A DNA stretch of 6,324 nt from Candidatus Omnitrophota bacterium (lineage in GTDB: Bacteria > Omnitrophota > Gorgyraeia > Duberdicusellales > 4484-171), in assembly GCA_028710385.1 (NCBI GenBank), contig JAQTUC010000082.1, positions 1-6,324 of the forward strand. The letters run 5' to 3'. Shown here piece after piece: positions 1-5,924 of this stretch. Position 1 is the stretch's first letter. Every line of letters begins with the position of its first letter. The notes under the pieces were generated by a model. It searched no databases and was not told the origin of the DNA. It saw only the letters and a program-made list of their open reading frames with translations. The position numbers and the translations under genes are program-made.

Positions 1-1
1 C

Positions 2-379
2 TGGTTTCACATACCGCTGAGAGGAAATCTGTTATTGCTTTTGCTTTCAACCTGCATATATTTAGTTACTACCCTTGGCATAGGGCTTTTTATATCCACT
101 GTTTCTTCCACGCAGCAGGAAGCCATGATGTCGGTTTTTCTTTTTTATATGCCGGCTGTTCTTCTTTCAGGATTTGCCTATCCTATAGCTAATATGCCGA
201 AAGTAATTCAGGATTTTACCCTGATTAATCCCTTAAGGTATTTTATGGTTATTACAAGAAGTATATTCTTAAAAGGCGTGGGATTTGAGGTGCTTTGGGC
301 GCAGTTGGTTCCTTTAGTTGTTATCGGGCTTTCGGTTATAACATTAAGCGCAATGAGATTTCGTAAAAGCCTGGGCTGA
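2..379 (+). CDS. ABC-2 type transporter permease, C-terminal part (5' truncated by window)
   Basis: This is the last 125 residues of an inner-membrane permease subunit of an ABC exporter; the reading frame is open from position 2 and the true start lies upstream. Three hydrophobic segments are visible: one from the leucine-rich stretch after PLRGN to FISTVSS, one around MMSVFLFYMPAVLLSGF, and a final one near LVPLVVIGLSVITL. The sequence contains the hallmarks of the YbhS/YbhR/YhhJ branch of ABC-2 permeases: PLRG before a helix, ISTVSSTQQEAM, LSGFAYPIANMP, and NPLRYFMVITRSIFLKGVG close to the C-terminus. In this family the permease works with a cytoplasmic ATPase and often a HlyD-type periplasmic adaptor in drug or lipid export. 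Those partners would lie upstream and are not visible. The substrate cannot be inferred. The family assignment is firm; the specific name is not. Confidence 0.9.
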   Translation, partial: WFHIPLRGNLLLLLLSTCIYLVTTLGIGLFISTVSSTQQEAMMSVFLFYMPAVLLSGFAYPIANMPKVIQDFTLINPLRYFMVITRSIFLKGVGFEVLWAQLVPLVVIGLSVITLSAMRFRKSLG

Positions 380-400
380 TTTTAACCGGAGAGTGAAATA

Positions 401-428
401 TTGTATTTTTATAAGCCCGAGTTATAAT
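401..428 (+). promoter_or_regulatory. Putative sigma-70-type promoter for the secreted-protein gene
   Basis: A perfect TATAAT occurs at 423-428, with TTGTAT at 401-406 as a weak -35 box (3 of 6 consensus bases) and a 16-bp spacer. Transcription would be expected to begin at about 435. That is after the first ATG (431) but before the ATGs at 443 and 446, so the promoter favours the later starts. The site lies in the 51-bp gap after the permease gene. It is a pattern match only; AT-rich gaps produce such boxes by chance. Confidence 0.5.
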
Positions 429-430
429 AA

Positions 431-1042
431 ATGCCCAATTATATGATGCATAAAGCAATTTATCTAATATTAGCCTTTTGTTTCTGTCAGCCTGTTTTTG
501 CAGAGGCGCCTGAGGCTCCCCAAAAATCTGCGGATACCTCAAGGGATGCTTTAGCCAGGTCCATAGAGGAGGCAGTTAAAAAAGCCATAAAAGACGTAGA
601 GGCTCAAAACGCAAAAGAGCGGGAAGTTAACGCGCGTGAGCTTTCCTTAAAACTTGTCTCTGCTATGGATGGGTGGTTTTCCGGGGTGAATGCGCAGCGA
701 ACGAAGGAGCTTAATAAATTACAGCACCGCGACTGGTCGGAACTTAAAAAATTTCCGTCGCCGCTTCCTTACGATTTTTATTTGAAAAATTTTTCTTATA
801 TTCTTCAGAAAAGCGATATCGCGCTTACGGATTCAATAGTCAATCCGTATAAGGCTTTTGTGAGGATAGAAGAGAGGCTTTTCGTGGAAGGGTATCATTC
901 AACGGATGCAGCATATCTTGAGCAGTATCACTATACCGTCATCACCCCCATAGACCTTCAATTGGAATACCGCGACAATATGTTTACAATTGTAGAAACC
1001 AGATACGGCCAGCCGATTATGGAGCGCGGCTGGAAAAAATAA
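431..1042 (+). CDS. Secreted protein of unknown function
   Basis: I do not recognise the family. The product is at most 203 residues. Its N-terminus is a clear Sec signal peptide: a short segment with H7 and K8, a hydrophobic core YLILAFCFC, and a likely signal peptidase I site after VFA (residue 24). LAFC is a poor lipobox because Phe precedes the Cys, so a lipoprotein is unlikely. Residues of about 30-75 are charged, rich in Ala/Glu/Lys and probably helical or coiled-coil. The rest (about 75-203) is rich in aromatic residues, with alternating patterns near the end that suggest a beta-rich domain. Three in-frame ATGs (431, 443, 446) compete. None has a good Shine-Dalgarno site, and the TATAAT at 423-428 argues for 443 or 446, which would give a more typical signal peptide beginning MMHKAIYL. 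The longest form is reported here. It probably acts in the periplasm or at the cell surface; no function is inferred. Confidence 0.75.
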   Translation: MPNYMMHKAIYLILAFCFCQPVFAEAPEAPQKSADTSRDALARSIEEAVKKAIKDVEAQNAKEREVNARELSLKLVSAMDGWFSGVNAQRTKELNKLQHRDWSELKKFPSPLPYDFYLKNFSYILQKSDIALTDSIVNPYKAFVRIEERLFVEGYHSTDAAYLEQYHYTVITPIDLQLEYRDNMFTIVETRYGQPIMERGWKK

Positions 1043-1045
1043 ACC

Positions 1046-1075
1046 CCGTTAGAGAACTGAGCGGTTCTCTAACGG
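1046..1075 (+). repeat. Perfect 12-bp hairpin
   Basis: CCGTTAGAGAAC (1046-1057) is the exact reverse complement of GTTCTCTAACGG (1064-1075), with a 6-nt loop TGAGCG. It lies 3 bp after the stop codon of the secreted-protein gene. What follows is TTGGTATC rather than a T-tract, so it is not a canonical intrinsic terminator, though it could protect the 3' end of the upstream message. Its left arm can pair instead with 1145-1157, so this hairpin and the long-range stem exclude each other. Confidence 0.85.
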
Positions 1076-1114
1076 TTGGTATCGGAAGCGCTGAAGCTAT
1101 TGTTGGTTTTAAAC

Positions 1115-1120
1115 GGAGAT
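1115..1120 (+). promoter_or_regulatory. Ribosome-binding site for the TTG start at 1130
   Basis: GGAGAT at 1115-1120 contains GGAG, the best Shine-Dalgarno match in this gap, with 11 nt between GGAG and the TTG at 1130. It lies inside the palindromic element. The spacing is on the long side. The rival GTG at 1169 has only GGGGT (1154-1158) ahead of it. This site is the reason the longer reading frame is reported. Confidence 0.4.
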
Positions 1121-1122
1121 AA

Positions 1123-1142
1123 CCGTTGATTGGAATCGGCGG
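1123..1142 (+). other. Stem-loop at the translation start of the MetH activation gene
   Basis: CCGTTGAT (1123-1130) can pair with ATCGGCGG (1135-1142) through eight pairs, two of them G-U, around a 4-nt loop TGGA. TTTTCTCT follows at once, which makes it resemble a weak intrinsic terminator. The TTG start codon (1130-1132) sits at the loop edge. It could act in attenuation or simply be part of the palindromic element. The prediction was made by eye, with no energy calculation. Confidence 0.35.
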
Positions 1143-1783
1143 TTTTCTCTAACGGGGTAAAATTACCAGTGCAAGAGCCGGAAATTTTCAATCAAATAAA
1201 CTTAGATTTACCCCTTGAAAGCATCTATAAGCGCCTGGGCTACAGGGAGGGCAAAACTGCTATTTCCGGCCAGCGCCAGAAAGAAACCGAAAAAATAATT
1301 AACGAAGCGCTGGGGTTTATTGAGCTTAAGGGCTGCGCGTTAATTGAGCCCGTTGAGAAAACAGGTGAAGCCGTTCGCATAGGGAATTTTCCGATTACCA
1401 GTAAACTTTTGTTTTCTTTGCTTCGTAACAGCGATGAAATTCTTTTATGCGCCGCAACCGCAGGAGAAAAAATAATAAAAGAGATTAGCGGTTGTTCTAA
1501 AAGCGATTTAACCCGCGCAATTATTCTTGATGCCGTTGCCAGCGAGATGGCTGATGCGTGTTTTGAGTGGATTACCAGTTATTACAACCGCAAATTAGTA
1601 AGAACAGGCCGCCGCCTTACAGACAGGCGCATTTCCTGCGGCTTTAGCGATTTCGCGATAGAGAATCAGAAAAAAATATATGATTTACTTAAACTTAATA
1701 AAATAGGCATAGACATTACAGAGCAATTTATACTTGTGCCGGAAAAATCAGCGACTGCCGTTTTGGGTGTTATTAAACTATGA
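1130..1783 (+). CDS. Stand-alone methionine synthase activation (reactivation) domain protein
   Basis: This resembles the C-terminal activation domain of cobalamin-dependent methionine synthase, made here as a separate protein. In the family, that domain binds SAM and positions it to remethylate the inactive cob(II)alamin cofactor during reductive reactivation. Visible signs are the N-terminal DLPLESIYKRLGYREG, the central stretch LDAVASEMADACFEWI (residues 134-148), and the SAM-motif region RRISCGF (166-172), followed by SDFAIENQKKIYDLL, IGIDITEQFILVPEKSATAVLGVIKL. The usual RxxxGY motif reads RISCGF here, with Phe in place of Tyr. The stop overlaps the metH start (ATGA at 1780-1783), so translation is probably coupled. 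Thermotoga maritima has a comparable split arrangement. The start is uncertain. TTG at 1130 has GGAG upstream but lies in the palindromic element, so about nine residues would come from it; GTG at 1169, just outside the element, would give a 204-residue protein beginning VQEPEIF (initiator Met) and may be the ancestral start. Confidence 0.85.
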   Translation: MESAVFSNGVKLPVQEPEIFNQINLDLPLESIYKRLGYREGKTAISGQRQKETEKIINEALGFIELKGCALIEPVEKTGEAVRIGNFPITSKLLFSLLRNSDEILLCAATAGEKIIKEISGCSKSDLTRAIILDAVASEMADACFEWITSYYNRKLVRTGRRLTDRRISCGFSDFAIENQKKIYDLLKLNKIGIDITEQFILVPEKSATAVLGVIKL

Positions 1784-4182
1784 ATGCAAAAAATAAAATT
1801 AATTATCTTTTAAAAAGAAAAATAGTTATTCTTGACGGAGCCATGGGCACAGAGCTTTATAAACGCGGCATGCCGGAGAAAGCTGTCCCTGAGGAGTGGT
1901 GTCTTGAGCACCCCGGAATTCTAAAGGAAATCCACAGCGCATATAAAAACGCCGGTTCAGATATAATCTATGCCGCAACTTTCGGAGCAAACCGCATTAA
2001 GCTTAGAGGCAGGAACATAAAAAACGTAAAACAAATAAACCGGGATTTATGTTTGCTGGCAAAGGAGTCAGCAGGCAGCAATTGCCTGGTTGCGGGGGAT
2101 ATCGGAGGGCTCGGAGTATTCATTGAGCCGTTTGGTAAACTTTCCTTTGAGGAAGCAGTTGATATTTTTAAAGAACAGATAAGCGCGCAGATAGACGGCG
2201 GAGCTGACTTATTTGTTATTGAGACGATGATTGATATACAGGAGGCAAGAGCAGCTTTGATTGCCGTTAAAGAACTTTGCGACAAGTTCACTATTGTTAC
2301 AATGACATATGAAGCAGGGGGTCGCACCTTAAACGGGACAACTCCCGAGGCTGCGTTAATTACGCTTCAGAGCCTTGGCGCTGATTGCGTCGGCGCAAAT
2401 TGTTCAACCGGTCCTGAGGATATGCTTAAAATTGCAAGAAAACTTAAACCCTACGCTACAGTTCCTCTTGCGGTTAAGCCTAATGCCGGAATGCCTAAGC
2501 TTGTTTCTAACCAGGCATATTTCAGTATGAAGCCAAAAGAATTCGGCGCTTTTGCGAAAGATTTTGCTGCCGCAGGCGTAAATATGCTTGGCGGCTGCTG
2601 CGGAACAACGCCGCAACATATATATGAGGCAAAAGTTAAATTAACAGGAAAAAAACCAGTTAAGCCTTTCCGTAAAACCATAAGCGCTTTAAGCTCGGCG
2701 AGGTCTTTTCTTTTTCTTGAAAACCAGAAGGATGTGTTAATCGCGGGAGAAAGCATAAACCCGACCGGCAGGCCGCATTTACAGCAGGAATTAAAAAAAG
2801 GGAAAACCGCGTTAATCGGGCAGCTGGCAGGCGAGCAGAAACAAAACAACGCTGACTTGCTTGATGTAAACGTGGGCGTGCCGGAGGCCAACGAAGAACG
2901 CCTGATGATTGATGCAATTTCGCTTCTTTCAAGGCTTTCCGATTTGCCTTTGGCAATTGACTCCTCAAGCATTAAAGTGATAGAAAAGGCGCTCAGGTTT
3001 TATCCCGGCAGGGCGCTTATAAATTCAATTTCTGGAGAGGAGGCGAAACTTAAACCTTTGCTTAACCTTGCAAAAAAATACGGAGCGATGTTTATAGTTT
3101 TACCCATAGCAGGCCGCGCTATTCCCAAAACAATAGCTGAGCGCAAAAATATAATAAAAAATATTCTCAAAGAAGCCAAAAAAACCGGGCTTTCCGTGAA
3201 AGATTTAATTGTTGACTGCCTGGTGCTTACTGTTTCGTCGCGGCCGACGGCAGCGCTTGATGTTTTAAAAACTATATCCTGGTGCAGGAAGGATTTAAAA
3301 GCATACACTATCGCCGGGCTTTCAAATATTTCTTTTGGCCTGCCCAGAAGAGACATTATAAATACTACTTTTCTTAATATGGCAAAAAAATCCGGGTTAT
3401 CGCTCGCCATAGCCAACCCGCTGCAGAAGAAAAAACTTATAGACCGGAGGGCAAAAGATCTTTTGTTAAATAAAAAAGGAGCAGCCGCTAAATTTATTTT
3501 GCATTATTCCGGCAGCGCGGACAAAAGGATAAAATACGAGCCGGATAAAAAACTCTCTTTGGAAGAAAAAATAAAAATGGCCGTGGTTGAAGGAAGCAAA
3601 GACAGCATCGCTTCGCTTATACATACGGCTCTTAAGGCAGGCAAAAATCCTTTAAGCTTAATGCAGGATATTTTAGTGCCGGCGATAATGGACGTAGGAA
3701 AGCTTTTTGAAAAAAAAGAATACTTTTTGCCGCAGCTTATAGCAAGCGCAGAAAGCATGAAGCGCGGCACTGAGGTTCTGGTTCCTTTCATAAAAAAAGA
3801 AAAACCGGAAGAGAAAAAAGCAATCATCATTCTTGCCACGGTTGAGGGCGATATCCACGATATAGGCAAAAATATAGTTGCGCTTTTGCTTGATAACTAC
3901 GGATTTAAAATAATTGACCTTGGAAAAGATATCTCTGCGCAAAAAATAATAGCTGCGGCAAAAAAACATAAACCATCCATTGTCGGCTTATCCGCCCTTA
4001 TGACAACTACAATGGTTAATATGAAAAAAGTAATAGACCTGGCGCATAAAGAGCGGCTTAAATGCAAATTTATGGTAGGTGGCGCGGTAGTTACAAAATC
4101 TTTCGCGGATTCAATAAGCGCCAGTTACGCAAAAGATGCAATTGCTGCGGTGCACATTGCCAAAGAATTATCGGTAATTTAG
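1780..4182 (+). CDS. metH: Cobalamin-dependent methionine synthase core, lacking the activation domain
   Basis: This cytoplasmic enzyme transfers a methyl group from 5-methyltetrahydrofolate through cobalamin to homocysteine, forming methionine and tetrahydrofolate. The domains run in the usual order. Residues of about 10-290 form the homocysteine-binding barrel, beginning LDGAMGTEL (18-26), with zinc ligands C208 in GANCSTGP and C273/C274 in GGCCGT. About 315-570 is the pterin-binding barrel, with GESINPTGR (323-331), LLDVNVG, LAIDSS and GLSNISFGLPRR (513-524), the last containing the Asn typical of methyltetrahydrofolate sites. About 590-672 is the helical cap. About 680-800 is the B12-binding Rossmann domain with D691-x-H693-x-x-G696, where H693 is the lower axial ligand, then VGLSALMTTT (735-744) and GGAV (767-770). 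At 800 residues it is far shorter than E. coli MetH (about 1,227) because the C-terminal activation domain is absent; it is supplied by the gene just upstream, which overlaps it by 4 bp. No key residue appears to be missing. Confidence 0.96.
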   Translation: MNAKNKINYLLKRKIVILDGAMGTELYKRGMPEKAVPEEWCLEHPGILKEIHSAYKNAGSDIIYAATFGANRIKLRGRNIKNVKQINRDLCLLAKESAGSNCLVAGDIGGLGVFIEPFGKLSFEEAVDIFKEQISAQIDGGADLFVIETMIDIQEARAALIAVKELCDKFTIVTMTYEAGGRTLNGTTPEAALITLQSLGADCVGANCSTGPEDMLKIARKLKPYATVPLAVKPNAGMPKLVSNQAYFSMKPKEFGAFAKDFAAAGVNMLGGCCGTTPQHIYEAKVKLTGKKPVKPFRKTISALSSARSFLFLENQKDVLIAGESINPTGRPHLQQELKKGKTALIGQLAGEQKQNNADLLDVNVGVPEANEERLMIDAISLLSRLSDLPLAIDSSSIKVIEKALRFYPGRALINSISGEEAKLKPLLNLAKKYGAMFIVLPIAGRAIPKTIAERKNIIKNILKEAKKTGLSVKDLIVDCLVLTVSSRPTAALDVLKTISWCRKDLKAYTIAGLSNISFGLPRRDIINTTFLNMAKKSGLSLAIANPLQKKKLIDRRAKDLLLNKKGAAAKFILHYSGSADKRIKYEPDKKLSLEEKIKMAVVEGSKDSIASLIHTALKAGKNPLSLMQDILVPAIMDVGKLFEKKEYFLPQLIASAESMKRGTEVLVPFIKKEKPEEKKAIIILATVEGDIHDIGKNIVALLLDNYGFKIIDLGKDISAQKIIAAAKKHKPSIVGLSALMTTTMVNMKKVIDLAHKERLKCKFMVGGAVVTKSFADSISASYAKDAIAAVHIAKELSVI

Positions 4183-4193
4183 CCAAGGTTATT

Positions 4194-4907
4194 ATGCCCG
4201 TTGGCAGAATAAAACAAGAACTGAAGAAAAAAAGCAGCATAGAAAAAGCAAAAATACTTCAGGGGTTTTTTAAAACCGCTCCCGGCGAATACGGCCATGG
4301 CGATGTGTTTATCGGAGTTTCGGTTCCCTGTATCAGGGAAATTTCAAAGAAATACCGGCAAATAGATTTAAAATCTGCCCTTAAACTTCTTAAGTCAAAA
4401 ATACACGAGGAAAGGCTGCTTGCGCTTATTATCCTTGTCTTAAAATTTAACGAAAGCGAAGCTGCCGGCAAAAAGAAAATCTACGAAATTTATCTTAAGT
4501 CTACGAAGTTTATAAATAACTGGGATCTGGTTGACTTAACAGCCCCGAATATTGTGGGGAAATTCCTGGCTGATAAAAACAAAAAGATTTTATACAACCT
4601 GGCAAAGTCTGATTCTTTATGGGAAAGGAGGATAGCGATAGTGGCGACTTTAAATTTTATAAGGAACAATAATTTTTCCGATACTCTCAAAATAACAAAG
4701 CTTCTGCTCTCTGACAGGCAGGATTTAATCCATAAAGCCTGCGGTTGGATGCTTCGCGAAGTGGCAAAAAGGCAGAAATCGCTTGTAGTTAATTTCCTAT
4801 CAATCAATCATAAGAAGATGCCGCGGGTTATGCTTAGATACGCAATTGAGCGGTTCCCAAGAAACGAACGCGAAAAGTATCTTTTAAAAGCAGCAAAGCC
4901 CAGTTGA
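4194..4907 (+). CDS. AlkD-type DNA alkylation repair protein
   Basis: The product is 237 residues and belongs to the AlkD/HEAT-like-repeat DNA glycosylase family, which removes positively charged alkylated bases such as 7-methylguanine and 3-methyladenine. Family signatures are visible throughout: FFKTAPGEYGHGD (25-37), KIHEERLLALIILV (69-82), STKFINNWDLVDLTAP (103-118), LWERRIAIV (142-150), DLIHKACGWMLREV (177-190) and MLRYAIERFP (213-222). W110, D114, R146 and W185 appear to correspond to the DNA-contacting and catalytic positions described in Bacillus cereus AlkD (W109, D113, R148, W187), so an active enzyme is expected. The open frame extends upstream into metH, but ATG 4194 matches the family N-terminus and has a weak AAGG five bases before it. 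It lies 11 bp after the metH stop and is probably cotranscribed. A link between methylation metabolism and alkylation repair is suggestive only. Confidence 0.93.
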   Translation: MPVGRIKQELKKKSSIEKAKILQGFFKTAPGEYGHGDVFIGVSVPCIREISKKYRQIDLKSALKLLKSKIHEERLLALIILVLKFNESEAAGKKKIYEIYLKSTKFINNWDLVDLTAPNIVGKFLADKNKKILYNLAKSDSLWERRIAIVATLNFIRNNNFSDTLKITKLLLSDRQDLIHKACGWMLREVAKRQKSLVVNFLSINHKKMPRVMLRYAIERFPRNEREKYLLKAAKPS

Positions 4908-4931
4908 GATTACGCTAATTTGTGATATACT
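4904..4931 (+). promoter_or_regulatory. Extended -10 promoter for the YqeY-like gene
   Basis: TTGAGA (4904-4909) and TATACT (4926-4931) are separated by 16 bp, and TG at 4923-4924 gives an extended -10 element (TGaTATACT). Transcription should begin at about 4938-4940, that is at or just before the ATG at 4940. The -35 box overlaps the stop codon of the AlkD-like gene (TGA at 4905-4907). The match is good but has not been tested. Confidence 0.6.
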
Positions 4932-4939
4932 TATACCCT

Positions 4940-5392
4940 ATGACGCTTGAAGAAAAAATTTATAAAGATTATGTTGAGGCGCTTAAGGCGAGGAACAAGC
5001 CAAAAAGCGATTTTTTAAGTTTTATCCGCGCAGAATTAAAAAACAGCGCTATTGAACTTAAAAAAGACAAGCTTGAAGACGCCGAAGTTTTAAATTCGCT
5101 TAAAAAGCAGAAAAAACGCCTGGAAGAATCCCTTGAGATGATGCAGAAATCGCAAAGAGAGGATGTCCTAAGCGGCATTAAAGCTGAATTGGCGATTTTG
5201 GACGGTTACCTTCCGCGCCAGCTAAGCGAAGCCGAGTTAACCAGCCTGGTTGATGAGACAATAAAAGAAACAGGCGCTTCATCCATTAAGGACATGGGCC
5301 GCGTTATGAAAGAAGTGCTTGCCAAAGCCGGAGCGAGCGCTGATTCCAAAAAAGTCAGCGAAACCGTGAAAGCCAAGCTTACCGCCCAATAA
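4940..5392 (+). CDS. yqeY: YqeY/GatB-domain protein
   Basis: This is a 150-residue all-helical protein of the YqeY family, related to the tRNA-binding tail domain of the GatB subunit of aspartyl/glutamyl-tRNA amidotransferase. Free-standing members are widespread but their exact role is unsettled. Recognisable features are MTLEEKIYKDYVEALKARN at the start, LSFIRAELKNSAIE, a lysine/glutamate-rich helix with LKKQKKRLEES, ELAILDGYLPRQLSEAEL, and the signature IKDMGRVMKEV followed by a short helix ending in KAKL. The length fits the family. The ATG at 4940 gives the normal N-terminus; an upstream in-frame GTG (4922) falls inside the promoter and is unlikely. No Shine-Dalgarno site precedes the ATG, and the -10 box ends eight bases before it, so the message is probably leaderless. 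It lies 32 bp after the AlkD-like gene. Confidence 0.93.
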   Translation: MTLEEKIYKDYVEALKARNKPKSDFLSFIRAELKNSAIELKKDKLEDAEVLNSLKKQKKRLEESLEMMQKSQREDVLSGIKAELAILDGYLPRQLSEAELTSLVDETIKETGASSIKDMGRVMKEVLAKAGASADSKKVSETVKAKLTAQ

Positions 5393-5429
5393 TCATTCTC
5401 AGGCATCTGTATATTGACCTGATAAAAAT

Positions 5430-5918
5430 ATGAAAAGCCTTGTAGTTTATTATTCCCATTACGGTAATACCGCATTTGTAACCCATAAAGCGTGGACAGA
5501 ATTAAGCAAGAAGGGAGAAGCTGATATTTTTGAAGTGGAATATATAAACGGAAAAAAGAATATCATCAAGAGGTTTTTTTACAGGTTTTTCCCTTTCTTC
5601 GTGAAAATAAAGTCTATACCCTCAGATTTAAGCGCCTACGATGTTTTATTCCTGGGCATTCCGGTTTTGGCGGCGCACCCTTCCTCGGCGCTTCTAAAAT
5701 ACATCAAATCTGTGCAGAGCATAGATAATAAAAATATCATCTGCTGTTATGTCTACGGCCTTGAGCTAAGCGCAAAGCACTGCGCAGCAAAGATTACAAA
5801 AATATTGGAAAAATCAGGACACCCCCGCATAGCAAATGTATTTATCCCCTGGATTAATGTTCATAACGCTGATTTGCTTGATAAAATGCTTCTGGACGCT
5901 ATAAATAAATTAAGCTGA
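5430..5918 (+). CDS. Short flavodoxin-fold protein
   Basis: The 162-residue product has a flavodoxin-like N-terminus: beta strand KSLVVYYS, then the FMN phosphate-binding loop S9-H-Y-G-N-T14, then a helix. The second FMN-contact region is also recognisable as DVLFLGIPVLAAHPSSALLKYI (71-92), matching the family pattern D-x-hydrophobic-G-x-P. Residues 43-61 (KNIIKRFFYRFFPFFVKIK) form a basic, aromatic insert, which could associate with the membrane or a partner. Such proteins usually carry FMN and act as electron carriers or quinone/flavin reductases. The gene is 37 bp after yqeY and has no evident Shine-Dalgarno site. A possible role is delivering electrons for cobalamin reactivation of the nearby methionine synthase, but that rests on location. 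It could equally be an NAD(P)H oxidoreductase subunit. Confidence 0.8.
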   Translation: MKSLVVYYSHYGNTAFVTHKAWTELSKKGEADIFEVEYINGKKNIIKRFFYRFFPFFVKIKSIPSDLSAYDVLFLGIPVLAAHPSSALLKYIKSVQSIDNKNIICCYVYGLELSAKHCAAKITKILEKSGHPRIANVFIPWINVHNADLLDKMLLDAINKLS

Positions 5919-5924
5919 TTTTTT

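Larger units (their letters stand above)
1044..1157. mobile_element. MITE-like palindromic element with 13-bp terminal inverted repeats
   Basis: The segment begins with CCCCGTTAGAGAA (1044-1056) and ends with its exact reverse complement TTCTCTAACGGGG (1145-1157), 114 bp in total. It is bordered on both sides by TAAA (1040-1043 and 1158-1161), as expected for a 4-bp target-site duplication; the left copy overlaps the stop codon of the preceding gene. A third copy of the repeat core lies inside at 1064-1075. The segment has no room for a transposase, so if mobile it would be a non-autonomous element moved by an enzyme encoded elsewhere. Removing the element plus one TAAA would leave the upstream stop codon 26 bp before the in-frame GTG at 1169, a normal operon spacing. 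An alternative is a native RNA regulatory structure. A 4-bp AT-rich duplication alone is weak evidence; the long perfect inverted repeats are strong. Confidence 0.5.

Noticed and set aside
361..378. Terminator at the end of the permease gene (AGCC/GGCT followed by TTTT)
   Set aside because: The stem is only three to four pairs with too small a loop and lies within the coding end.
1046..1080. Intrinsic terminator after the secreted-protein gene
   Set aside because: The 12-bp stem is strong but is followed by TTGGTATC rather than a T-tract, so it is recorded only as a hairpin.
1076..1103. Promoter TTGGTA-16-TATTGT inside the palindromic element
   Set aside because: Both boxes are weak matches (-35 and -10 each lack key bases). 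It is possible, but not better than chance in this sequence.
1043..1130. Known SAM-I, cobalamin or tetrahydrofolate riboswitch upstream of the metH genes
   Set aside because: The conserved core motifs I know for these classes are not visible, and the gap is too short for a full cobalamin riboswitch. Only the palindromic pairings are supported.
2451..2972. Long antisense open frames opposite metH, such as this 173-codon frame on the minus strand
   Set aside because: They mirror the strongly conserved metH coding sequence and have low-complexity Ser/Phe-rich translations with no recognisable domain.
4062..4193. N-terminal extension of the AlkD-like protein starting inside metH
   Set aside because: The extension overlaps the conserved B12 domain of metH in another frame, has no family resemblance, and ATG 4194 gives the normal AlkD-family N-terminus.
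5401..5429. Promoter for the flavodoxin-like gene (TATATT or GATAAA boxes before ATG 5430)
   Set aside because: No -35 box is found at a proper distance, and TTGACC at 5414-5419 is too near the ATG to serve. The gene may be read through from yqeY.
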